Shown in pieces: positions 27,946 to 35,474 of a stretch of DNA of 64,000 nucleotides. The DNA comes from an uncultured Psychrobacter sp. Lineage in GTDB: Bacteria > Pseudomonadota > Gammaproteobacteria > Pseudomonadales > Moraxellaceae. Both the position numbers and the translations under genes were made by a program. The stretch covers positions 1-64,000 of the forward strand of contig NZ_CANMAH010000005.1 of assembly GCF_947495825.1 (NCBI RefSeq), in the 5' to 3' direction. The notes below the pieces were generated by a model. That model searched no databases. It was given only the letters and a program-made list of their open reading frames with translations, and was not told the origin of the DNA. How positions within the stretch are numbered: the stretch's first letter is position 1; every line of letters begins with the position of its first letter.

Positions 27946-28734
27946 ATGCCCAACCTGAATAATGTCTCATCTCCTAGCCTGTGGCAGCGCATTTGGCAAG
28001 GCTTTTTGACCACTGTTGGTACCAAGCAGTTTTTTCGCATTTTTGCGCCTTGGGTCAAGTGGCTTGCCATACTTGCCAGTATTTGCCTTGTAATCGGTAG
28101 TGTCTGGGGGCTGGCTTTTGCGCCGCCCGACTATTTACAAGGCAACAGCTACCGCATTATCTTTATCCATGTGCCCGCCGCCAGTATTGCTATCTCTATC
28201 TATTTTGCCCTTGCTGTATTGGGGGTTATCTTTCTCGTTTGGAAGATTAAGACGGCTAGTTTAGTGGCGCAAGCGCTTGCCCCGCTGGGGTTTTTGCTTT
28301 GCGTGATCAGCTTGATCACTGGCTCCATTTGGGCAAAGCCTACTTGGGGAACGTATTGGGTCTGGGACGCACGTTTAACATCTATGCTGATTCTGGCGTT
28401 TTTGTACGCAGGCGTCATGGCATTGTTTGCCGCCTTTGAGCATACAGCCAATCGCGGCAAAGCGGCGGCTATCTTGTCTATCGTCGGTGCGGTCAATTTG
28501 CCAATTATCAAATACTCGGTACAGTGGTGGAATACCCTGCACCAAGGATCGACTTTTACCTTAACCGCCGCACCAAAAATGTCGGCCGATATGTGGATGC
28601 CGCTGCTGCTCATGGTCATCGGCAGTTATTTACTGGTGGCGACCTTGGCGATTTATCGCACCAACACTCTGATTTTGTACCGTGACCAAGGTAAAGCGTG
28701 GGTGAAAGAATACATTCGCGGGCAAGCCAAATAA
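27946..28734 (+). CDS. ccmC: Heme-handling membrane protein CcmC
   Basis: A 262-residue membrane protein that loads heme onto CcmE. It has six hydrophobic segments, the WWD-type heme motif WGTYWVWDARLTSMLILAFLY, and conserved histidines in FIHVPAAS and in SVQWWNTLHQGSTF, which ligate heme from both sides. Length and order (ccmABCD) agree with E. coli. The ATG at 27946 has only weak upstream Shine-Dalgarno complementarity. Confidence 0.95.
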   Translation: MPNLNNVSSPSLWQRIWQGFLTTVGTKQFFRIFAPWVKWLAILASICLVIGSVWGLAFAPPDYLQGNSYRIIFIHVPAASIAISIYFALAVLGVIFLVWKIKTASLVAQALAPLGFLLCVISLITGSIWAKPTWGTYWVWDARLTSMLILAFLYAGVMALFAAFEHTANRGKAAAILSIVGAVNLPIIKYSVQWWNTLHQGSTFTLTAAPKMSADMWMPLLLMVIGSYLLVATLAIYRTNTLILYRDQGKAWVKEYIRGQAK

Positions 28735-28769
28735 CCGTCAATCATACAAACAATGGCTAGGAGCTGATT

Positions 28770-28982
28770 ATGCAGCCTTACTTTTATAGCGTATCTGAAT
28801 TTATCGCCATGGGTAAGCATGGTGTGTTTGTTTGGTCGTGTTGGGCGATTACGGTGGGCGTGATGCTGGCTTTTATCATTTATAGTCGCAGACAGCGACA
28901 AGCGCTGATCAAACAGCTCACCATTCAACAAGCGCGGCAAGCTCAGCGTACTGCTAAGACATCCAACCCTGCAACCAAGTAG
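28770..28982 (+). CDS. ccmD: Heme exporter small subunit CcmD
   Basis: A 70-residue single-span membrane protein. It has the typical N-terminal FIAMGKHGVFVWSCW segment, a hydrophobic helix (about residues 19-40) and a basic cytoplasmic tail. CcmD is needed to release holo-CcmE from CcmABC. AGGAG precedes the ATG, and the gene is 35 bases downstream of ccmC. Confidence 0.92.
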   Translation: MQPYFYSVSEFIAMGKHGVFVWSCWAITVGVMLAFIIYSRRQRQALIKQLTIQQARQAQRTAKTSNPATK

Positions 28983-29379
28983 GTGCTATAAAAATTATTT
29001 TAATATCATAGCTTTAGAGCGTAACATCGTATTTTTTTAAATCATAAAATATGAGCGTATTAACGTTTGCAGGCTTATTGATTTGCTCAAAAAATGCTAC
29101 CATATAGCGATTAGAAGAGTACGATTAGAAAAATATTTTAAAAAGGTTTTTCTAATGGTAGTTTCTTCAATATTTTCTGTTTTATAGGTTTATATGTCAT
29201 TGGATATGATTTATATAGTCAGTTCAAAGTAAATCGTTATAGATTTAAACGCGTTACTGGTATAAATTTTATTTGCGTGCTGTTATCGTTCGATGCTGCG
29301 CAAAATTCATCCCAGTAGTGCTATGTTATTTTTAGAATGAATCGACTATAAGACAGTGACTCATCAATGAGGTAGTGGT
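28983..29379. other. Intergenic region separating ccmD and ccmE
   Basis: About 400 bases where E. coli-type operons have only a few. It contains AT-rich DNA and a MITE-like element (listed separately). No ORF was found. Confidence 0.7.
29214..29350. mobile_element. MITE-like repeat element, copy 2
   Basis: A 137-bp element related to 22621-22759. The left end TATAGTCAGTTCAAAGTAAA (29214-29233) is an imperfect inverted repeat of the right end, which finishes TGAATCGACTATA (29338-29350). The inner palindrome runs from TACTGGTATAAATTTT (29255-29270) to GCAAAATTCATCCCAGTAG (29300-29318). The inner block TATCGTTCGATGCTGCGCAA is identical in both copies. It sits 30 bases before ccmE. Confidence 0.78.
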
Positions 29380-29880
29380 ATGAACGCAGTTCGTCGCAAA
29401 AAACTGATGTGGGTGATGTTTACGCTGGCAGGAGCCGCGATTGCCGTGGCGTTGGTCATCTATGCTATTGGACAACAGACCGATTATTACTTTGATGCGA
29501 CGGCTATCGCCCAAGGGGAGGCGCCACAAGACAAGCGCATTCGTGCAGGCGGAATGGTCGTCGCTGGCAGTGTGCAGCGCGCGCCAAATGATCCATTAAA
29601 CGTTGAGTTTGCGATTACTGACTTTGAGTCGACGGTACCTGTGACTTATCAAGGTATCTTGCCAGACTTGTTCGCTGAAAACTCTGGCGTCGTTGCGACT
29701 GGTAAGATGCAAGGCGAGACCTTTGTCGCAGGTGAAGTGCTTGCTAAGCACGACGAGAATTACATGCCGCCTGAGGTTGCTAAGTCTATGAAAGAGAACA
29801 ACCGCAATGGATTGACGCCGCCTTCTGAGCAGTACAATCCAGCAGAGCCAATCCATGAGACCCAAACGTTGCAGCAGTAG
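29380..29880 (+). CDS. ccmE: Periplasmic heme chaperone CcmE
   Basis: A 166-residue membrane-anchored chaperone that carries heme covalently to the cytochrome c lyase. The N-terminal RRKK basic run is followed by one membrane helix (about residues 9-31), and the beta-barrel domain contains [13 protein letters not shown] and [19 protein letters not shown]. The heme-binding motif is [12 protein letters not shown], with the histidine at about residue 128. A strong bidirectional terminator follows directly, and ccmF, ccmG and ccmH are not in the window. Confidence 0.95.
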   Translation: MNAVRRKKLMWVMFTLAGAAIAVALVIYAIGQQTDYYFDATAIAQGEAPQDKRIRAGGMVVAGSVQRAPNDPLNVEFAITDFESTVPVTYQGILPDLFAENSGVVATGKMQGETFVAGEVLAKHDENYMPPEVAKSMKENNRNGLTPPSEQYNPAEPIHETQTLQQ

Positions 29881-29901
29881 CTTTACACATCTACTAACAG
29901 C

Positions 29902-29937
29902 AAAAGCGCCGCTAATCAGCTGTTAGCGGCGCTTTTT
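29902..29937. terminator. Bidirectional intrinsic terminator
   Basis: AAAAGCGCCGCTAA (29902-29915) pairs with TTAGCGGCGCTTTT (29923-29936), a 14-bp stem with a 7-nt loop, between the convergent ccmE and aldo/keto reductase genes. Confidence 0.88.
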
Positions 29938-29959
29938 TATATGGGTGTTGATATAAAAG

Positions 29960-30808
29960 TTAGTCATCCCATACAGGAGTATAGTCAGGATGCTCGATCT
30001 TACGGCCATCGCTACGAGCCAAGTTGCCAATTTTTTCTAATTCATCGGCGCTAAGCTGGACATTGATGGCATCCAAGTTACCTTGCAGGTGGTCGGGATT
30101 GGACGTCTTGGGAATAGCCACACGGTCTTTGTCCGATAATATCCAAGCCAATGATATTTGTGCAGGCGTCACGTTGTGCTTATCCGCAATCTCTTTAATA
30201 ACGTCGTTATCAAACACATCGCCGCGCGCAAGTGGTGAGTAGGCTTCCAATAAAATATGGTGATTATTCAAAAAAGTCTGCAAGGTGTTTTGTTTGATAA
30301 ACGGATGAAACTCTACTTGGTTGACGACAATGGGTACATCAGCGTGTTTTTTTGCTTCAATGATATGAGCGATATTAAAGTTAGAAACCCCAATATGACG
30401 CGTTAGCCCTTGTTTTTGCAGCTCGCACAGCGCAGGAATGGTCTCAGACAATGGCACACGATCATCAGGCCAGTGTAATAGCAGTAGATCGACGTAGTCA
30501 GTATCTAGGTTTTCTAGTGAGCGCTTGGCAGCTGTCATCAGTTTTTCTGGTTGAAACTTCATATCATCAGGGAAAATCTTGGTGGTCAAAAAGAACTTAT
30601 CACGAGCCACGCCTGATTGCTTAATACCTTCCCCGACCTCTTTTTCATTGTCATAAGCTTGCGCAGTATCAATATGCTCATAGCCCATTTTTAACGCTTG
30701 ACTGACGACATCGACACAGTCTTGGCCCGTTGATTGCCAAGTGCCTAATCCCAATACAGGAATATTGGCTTTGCCTGCGGTACGAATATTATAAGTTTTC
30801 TTGCTCAT
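29960..30808 (-). CDS. Aldo/keto reductase
   Basis: A 282-residue NADPH-dependent reductase of the (beta/alpha)8 aldo/keto reductase family, similar to 2,5-diketo-D-gluconate reductases. The catalytic tetrad is visible: D and Y in HIDTAQAYDNEKEVG, K in FLTTKIFP and H in LLLLHWPDD. GVSNFNIAHI and the cofactor segment VAIPKTSNPDHLQGN fit the family. A clear AAGGATAATAAT precedes the ATG. It reduces aldehydes or ketones in the cytoplasm; the physiological substrate is unknown. It appears monocistronic. Confidence 0.93.
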   Translation of the reverse strand: MSKKTYNIRTAGKANIPVLGLGTWQSTGQDCVDVVSQALKMGYEHIDTAQAYDNEKEVGEGIKQSGVARDKFFLTTKIFPDDMKFQPEKLMTAAKRSLENLDTDYVDLLLLHWPDDRVPLSETIPALCELQKQGLTRHIGVSNFNIAHIIEAKKHADVPIVVNQVEFHPFIKQNTLQTFLNNHHILLEAYSPLARGDVFDNDVIKEIADKHNVTPAQISLAWILSDKDRVAIPKTSNPDHLQGNLDAINVQLSADELEKIGNLARSDGRKIEHPDYTPVWDD

Positions 30809-31190
30809 ATTATTATCCTTATTATGTGTTGAGTGTGGTTTTATAGCTGTTTATATAAGAGTTCTCTAAACAAGTAATAACTAAATTCAGTGTCACTACC
30901 TATCAATGTCACCACCTGAGTGAGAAGCTTTTAAACCTGAATTAACAATCGTTATATCATAGTGTTAATTGTAAAACTTGCCCTAACAGAACAACTAGGC
31001 AACCCAGCTACTATAGAAAAAAATAGAATAAAGTGAAAGAGTGAGTGACGGTTTCCTACAAAGCACAAACAGGCTGTAACGTCACTATATGTTTTAAAAA
31101 ATCATTGCAATAGCACAGCATGATATCGATTTTGAAGATATTTAGTTTTCTATTTCTTAATCATTTATTAGTCAATAACAGGAGTTTGTC
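30809..31190. other. Divergent intergenic region
   Basis: About 380 AT-rich bases between the aldo/keto reductase and the deaminase genes, which are divergently transcribed. I see no ORF, RNA gene or clear operator. A purine-repressor-like site was looked for near the deaminase start and not found. Confidence 0.5.
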
Positions 31191-32441
31191 ATGATCAAAT
31201 TTACCAATGCAAATATCTATCGCAATAGCGAGGCTACTGAGATTTTAGTTAAGGACGGAATAATTGAGCAGATCGGTAAAGGCCTGCCCGCCGCTACGGA
31301 AGAGATTGACTTAAAGGGCCGTTTGGTAGTACCGCCTTATGTAGACTCACATTTGCATCTTGATTATGTCTATACGGGCGGCGGCGATGCTGCCAAGAAC
31401 GCCTCAGGGACGCTGTTTGAAGGTATTGCACGCTGGCACGATGTCAAAAAAACGCAGTCTTTTGAAGAAGCCAAAGCGCGTATGTTAAAAGGTATTCAAG
31501 AAGAAGTCACCAAAGGGGTGCAATATATTCGTACCCATATTGACATTTGTGATCCTGATTTAACTGGGCTTAAAGCGATGCTGGAGCTGCGCGAAGAATT
31601 AAAAGACAACGTTACTATTCAAATCGTTGCTTTCCCGCAAGAGGGCATGTACGCCTACAAAGGTGCTGTTGGGCTAATAGAAGAAGCGCTAAAGATGGGC
31701 GCGGACTGCGTTGGCGGTATTCCACATTTTGAATGGGCGTACGAGTTTGGTCAAGATTCTGTACGCAAGACGGTTGAGCTTGCACTCAAGTATGACAAAC
31801 TCATCGACGTGCATTGTGATGAAACCGATGACCCGATGAGTCGCCACGTGCAATTGCTAAATGCTTTGGTCATGATTGAAGGTATCGGTGCGCGTACGGC
31901 GGCCAGTCATACTTGCTCATTTGGTTCTGCAGATGATGCTTATGCGTTTCGTATGATGGGACTTTTTGAGCAATCAGGTATGAACTTTATTGCACTGCCG
32001 ACCGAAAACGCTTATCTGCAAGGTCGTCAAGATACCTATCCAAAACGTCGTGGCCTCACGCGAGTGAAAGAGTTTTGGGAAAATGGTATTAACATCTCTT
32101 TTGGTCAAGACTCCATCAATGACCCTTGGTATCCAGCGGGTAATGGCAACATGATGAATATCTTGGATAATGGTATTCACTTGGCACAAACCATGTCCTT
32201 ACCGCAGCTTGACGTCTGCCTTGACTTTATTACTTTTAATGGCGCTAAGACCTTAAATATCGAAGATCAGTACGGTATAGAAGTCGGTCGTGCGGCAAAC
32301 TTTTTGGTATTAGATGCGACGAGCCCATTTGAAGCGGTGCGTCAGCGCTCGGATATGTTGGCATCAATTCGTAATGGTAAGTATCTGTTTAAAAAACCTG
32401 AACCTAGTTATGATATTGAGCTGGACTTGTTTAAAAGCTAA
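31191..32441 (+). CDS. codA: CodA-family cytosine deaminase / amidohydrolase
   Basis: A 416-residue metal-dependent deaminase that aligns with E. coli CodA over its length (for example SGTLFEGI.RW, QIVAFPQEG, DVHCDETDD, YPKRRG.TRVKE). Metal and catalytic residues are conserved: H54 and H56, H208, E211, H240 and D307, with the substrate glutamine Q150. Two changes are notable: the E. coli GHDD stretch (His312-Asp313-Asp314) reads GQDS here, so the residue equivalent to Asp314, next to the substrate, is Ser308. Cytosine deamination is likely but a related pyrimidine or triazine is possible. AGGAG precedes the ATG. No cytosine permease gene is adjacent. Confidence 0.85.
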   Translation: MIKFTNANIYRNSEATEILVKDGIIEQIGKGLPAATEEIDLKGRLVVPPYVDSHLHLDYVYTGGGDAAKNASGTLFEGIARWHDVKKTQSFEEAKARMLKGIQEEVTKGVQYIRTHIDICDPDLTGLKAMLELREELKDNVTIQIVAFPQEGMYAYKGAVGLIEEALKMGADCVGGIPHFEWAYEFGQDSVRKTVELALKYDKLIDVHCDETDDPMSRHVQLLNALVMIEGIGARTAASHTCSFGSADDAYAFRMMGLFEQSGMNFIALPTENAYLQGRQDTYPKRRGLTRVKEFWENGINISFGQDSINDPWYPAGNGNMMNILDNGIHLAQTMSLPQLDVCLDFITFNGAKTLNIEDQYGIEVGRAANFLVLDATSPFEAVRQRSDMLASIRNGKYLFKKPEPSYDIELDLFKS

Positions 32442-32460
32442 CTATAAAATCTAAACCATA

Positions 32461-32496
32461 AAAAAAGCCCACTACTTATAAGTAGTGGGTTTTTTT
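32461..32496. terminator. Bidirectional intrinsic terminator
   Basis: CCCACTACTTA and TAAGTAGTGGG (32468-32489) form a perfect palindrome with an A run before and a T run after. It lies between the convergent deaminase and metQ genes. Confidence 0.85.
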
Positions 32497-32584
32497 GTGT
32501 TTACGACTTGTGTTATTAGCTCTGTTAATTAATTCAATTTAGCAGTATTTAATGGTCTAAAATCTTTAGCCATCAAGCTCTCGA

Positions 32585-33547
32585 TTACTGCGCTGCTTCT
32601 GCTTCTACAGGGGTAGTGCCTGCAGCCGCTTCGGTAGCTGGTGCAGTATTAGCATCCCAGATTTTTGGATACTTGTAGCCTGGGAAAGTATCATGAGCAT
32701 ACTTTTTAAATGCTTCTGAATTATAAGTGTTGGTGACGTCTTCCACCCATTTTTTACCCACATCAGCAGATTTAACCGCTGACCAGTTGACATAAGCAAA
32801 GCTTGGCTCTTGGAATAACGCTTCGGTTAGCTCAATACCAGCATCGGTTGCATAGTTACCATTGATCACAGCAAAGTCGACTTCGTCACGAGCGCGTGGC
32901 AATTGAGCAGCTTCTAATTCAACGATATTAATATCATACTTACTGTTATCAGCGATATCAGTCTTTGAAGCTGTCAGTGGATCGATGTTGTCTTTTAGCG
33001 TGATCCAACCAAGGTCATCCATCATCACCAAAGCGCGAGCAAAGTTGCTTGGATCATTCGGTGCTGAGACGCTCATGCCTTTATAAGCCTCATCAAGAGT
33101 GTTCTTTTTGCCTGAATAAATACCGAGCGGCGCAGTTGGTACTTGGAAAACTTCGACCAGATCAAGGTTGTTTTCTTTTTTGAAGGTATCAAGATAAGGC
33201 TTATGCTGGAAGATGTTGATGTCCAAATCGCCTTCAGCCAGTGCAAGGTTAGGGCGGACATAGTCAGTAAAAGGCACTAACTCAACTTCATAACCTTGCT
33301 CTTCTAGTGAGGCTTTGACTTGATTGCGCACCATATCAGCAAAGTCACCTTCGGTTGTACCGATGACAATTTTTGTGTGCTCAGGATCGATATCGCTGGC
33401 CGCGGTTTGGGCGGTTGTGCCTTCGCTCACAGCTTCTTTATTTGCTTCTGGCGCTGATGAGTTGTTACAACCGACCAACACTAGGCTGGATACACCAACA
33501 GCGGCAAATGCAGTTGCCAGCTGACGGCTAATATCTGTTAATTTCAT
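32585..33547 (-). CDS. metQ: MetQ/NlpA-family substrate-binding lipoprotein
   Basis: The binding component of a methionine-type ABC importer, with 320 residues. The N-terminus is a lipoprotein signal with lipobox LVGC (Cys27). The mature part matches the NlpA/MetQ family: KIVIGTTEGDFADMV, DYVRPNLALAEGDLDINIFQHKPYLD and SAPNDPSNFARALVM. A low-complexity A/E/T-rich tail closes the protein. GAGGAAATCTT precedes the ATG. It is the last gene of the metN-metI-metQ order, with a 148-base gap after metI. Confidence 0.92.
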   Translation of the reverse strand: MKLTDISRQLATAFAAVGVSSLVLVGCNNSSAPEANKEAVSEGTTAQTAASDIDPEHTKIVIGTTEGDFADMVRNQVKASLEEQGYEVELVPFTDYVRPNLALAEGDLDINIFQHKPYLDTFKKENNLDLVEVFQVPTAPLGIYSGKKNTLDEAYKGMSVSAPNDPSNFARALVMMDDLGWITLKDNIDPLTASKTDIADNSKYDINIVELEAAQLPRARDEVDFAVINGNYATDAGIELTEALFQEPSFAYVNWSAVKSADVGKKWVEDVTNTYNSEAFKKYAHDTFPGYKYPKIWDANTAPATEAAAGTTPVEAEAAQ

Positions 33548-33695
33548 AAGATTTCCTCAGGTCAATAAATAATTGGATAGTAAAACAACCATTAAAAAAG
33601 CAACATTATGAATAGTAATGCTGCTTTTACAAAAAATTGGATGACGGTCAAATTAAACCTAGTCAGCTGCAATGTCAAGTATTCTATAAAGTGGC

Positions 33696-34382
33696 TTAAC
33701 GCTTGTCTAAGCGAGTCGCCAGCCAGTTACCAAAGGCTTGAATTGAGATGACCATAATCGATAGCATAAGAACGATAAAAATCATCACTTCAGTTTGATA
33801 GCGATAATAACCATAACGAATCGCTAAGTCGCCTAAACCACCGCCACCAATCATACCAGCAGCTGCTGAATAAGAGAGTAGACTAATACATAAAATGGTG
33901 ACAGATAATACCAGTCCTGATCTTGCTTCATTGAGCAATACTTTGATAATCGTAAAAGGACGTGCACCCATTGACTCAGTCGCCTCGATAATACCACGTG
34001 GTACTTCACGCAGATTTTGCTCGACCAAACGGGCAAAGTAGAACGAGCCAGCAATTGCTAGGACTAAGGACGCTGCTATTGGTCCGATACCCGTACCGAC
34101 AATGGCCTTGGTAAAAGGACTCATGGCAATCATCAAAATGACAAAAGGGAAAGCACGCATAAAGTTGGTGATACCGCCTAATATTGCATACAATCCTTTG
34201 TTTTGTAAAAACTGTCGATCACTAGATAAAAATAAGAATATCCCAAATAGCCCACCAATCGTAACAGCAGCAGCGGTCGAAATACCAAGCATGACAAAGG
34301 TGTCAAACGATGCTTGCCAAATCTCTTTACGAAGCGCATACAGCTTATCTACTGAGGCGGATAGTTCAGTACCAGTTAACAT
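33696..34382 (-). CDS. metI: Methionine ABC transporter permease MetI
   Basis: A 228-residue inner-membrane protein with five to six helices. The permease EAA-loop is represented by EATESMGARPFTIIKVLLNEA near residue 140. FMRAFPFVILMIAMSPFTKAIVGTGIGP and GGGGLGDLAIRYGYYRYQ are typical of MetI. It follows metN by 19 bases. The Shine-Dalgarno sequence is weak, so translation may be coupled to metN. Confidence 0.93.
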   Translation of the reverse strand: MLTGTELSASVDKLYALRKEIWQASFDTFVMLGISTAAAVTIGGLFGIFLFLSSDRQFLQNKGLYAILGGITNFMRAFPFVILMIAMSPFTKAIVGTGIGPIAASLVLAIAGSFYFARLVEQNLREVPRGIIEATESMGARPFTIIKVLLNEARSGLVLSVTILCISLLSYSAAAGMIGGGGLGDLAIRYGYYRYQTEVMIFIVLMLSIMVISIQAFGNWLATRLDKR

Positions 34383-34401
34383 ATCTATTTATTTTACCTC
34401 A

Positions 34402-35172
34402 TTAATCTTCAACGACTAAGCCTTTGCCTATCGGAGTGGTTGCTTGAATCAGACCTTCTGTTACCTCTGCAACCTCAAGCAACTTCCCTTGGTGCAGTAA
34501 TGCGGCCCGATCACAGAGTCTACGAATCACGCTCATTTCATGAGTGACAATCACGATGGTCACGCCAAGCTGGTCATTGATATCGCGCAGACAGGTCAAC
34601 AAACTGCGAGTCGTTGCAGGGTCAAGCGCACTGGTCGGTTCATCAGCCAATAAAACCTTTGGACTTGGGGCAATCGCGCGCGCGATACCGACACGCTGCT
34701 TTTGTCCGCCTGAGAGCTGCGCAGGATAGTGACCAGCACGATCAGTTAGGTCCACAATCTCAAGACAGTCCATGACACGTTTACGTACATCGCGACTAGG
34801 ATAGCCTGACACTGTCAAATTAAACGCCACATTATCAAAGACGGTGCGATTGGCCATTAGGTTAAATTGTTGAAAAATCATACCAATATTGTGACGCGCA
34901 ATACGTAAATCACTGGCGGACAACGTCGTCAAGTCAGTACCATCAATGATGACTTGACCGCTATCAGGACGCTCAAGCATATTGATTAATCGTAGTAAGG
35001 TAGACTTACCAGCACCTGAATAGCCCATCAAACCAAAGATTTCACCTTGTCGAACAGACAGTGATGTTGTTTCAACCGCAGTAAACCAATGCGGCTTACC
35101 ATCTTTATCTTTTATGGATCGGTCGCTTAAAAAGCTTTTGGTCACGTCATGTAGGACGATCATATCGCTCAT
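34402..35172 (-). CDS. metN: Methionine-type ABC transporter ATPase MetN, lacking the NIL domain
   Basis: The ATPase of the importer. Walker A is GYSGAGKSTLL, the signature is LSGGQKQRVGIARAIA, Walker B is VLLADEPTSALD, and the switch histidine is in VTHEM. From the ATG at 35172 it has 256 residues, against about 343 in E. coli MetN. The sequence ends soon after the nucleotide-binding domain (GLVVED), so the C-terminal NIL/ACT-like domain that binds methionine and inhibits the transporter is missing. The stop is followed directly by metI, and no fragment of a NIL domain is visible. Upstream starts would add a non-conserved leader. Substrate assignment rests on the MetI/MetQ partners. Confidence 0.9.
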   Translation of the reverse strand: MSDMIVLHDVTKSFLSDRSIKDKDGKPHWFTAVETTSLSVRQGEIFGLMGYSGAGKSTLLRLINMLERPDSGQVIIDGTDLTTLSASDLRIARHNIGMIFQQFNLMANRTVFDNVAFNLTVSGYPSRDVRKRVMDCLEIVDLTDRAGHYPAQLSGGQKQRVGIARAIAPSPKVLLADEPTSALDPATTRSLLTCLRDINDQLGVTIVIVTHEMSVIRRLCDRAALLHQGKLLEVAEVTEGLIQATTPIGKGLVVED

Positions 35173-35474
35173 GGAATGCTCGAAGTTTAGTAAATAAGGT
35201 AGCGGTGATAGTGTCGATATACTATTGCAAGATGACAGCGTCAAATCTATATTAATAGCTATATGATAAGGGGCAGTAATATAGCATATTTCTGGACGTT
35301 TTGGATATGAACATTCGAGAACCGCTTATAACGATATAGATATTAGCGTCAGTAGAGGTCTACCAATAAAGGACAGTAATAAAGTTTTGGTGCTTTAAGA
35401 GATATAAAGACAAACAAGTAACAAGCTATACAGCCATGCTGCGAAGCTTGAAACAATAGCTAGCTTGGTAGCGT
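35173..35474. other. Intergenic region upstream of metN
   Basis: About 300 bases without a supported gene, holding the metN promoter and the 3' flank of the sensor kinase gene. I saw no clear SAM-type riboswitch fold or MetJ box array. Confidence 0.5.

Noticed and set aside
28200..28619. A 139-codon minus-strand ORF
   Set aside because: It is fully antisense to ccmC, whose protein match is strong.
35245..35474. Possible methionine or SAM riboswitch upstream of metN
   Set aside because: No conserved riboswitch helices or following terminator stem could be recognised by eye.
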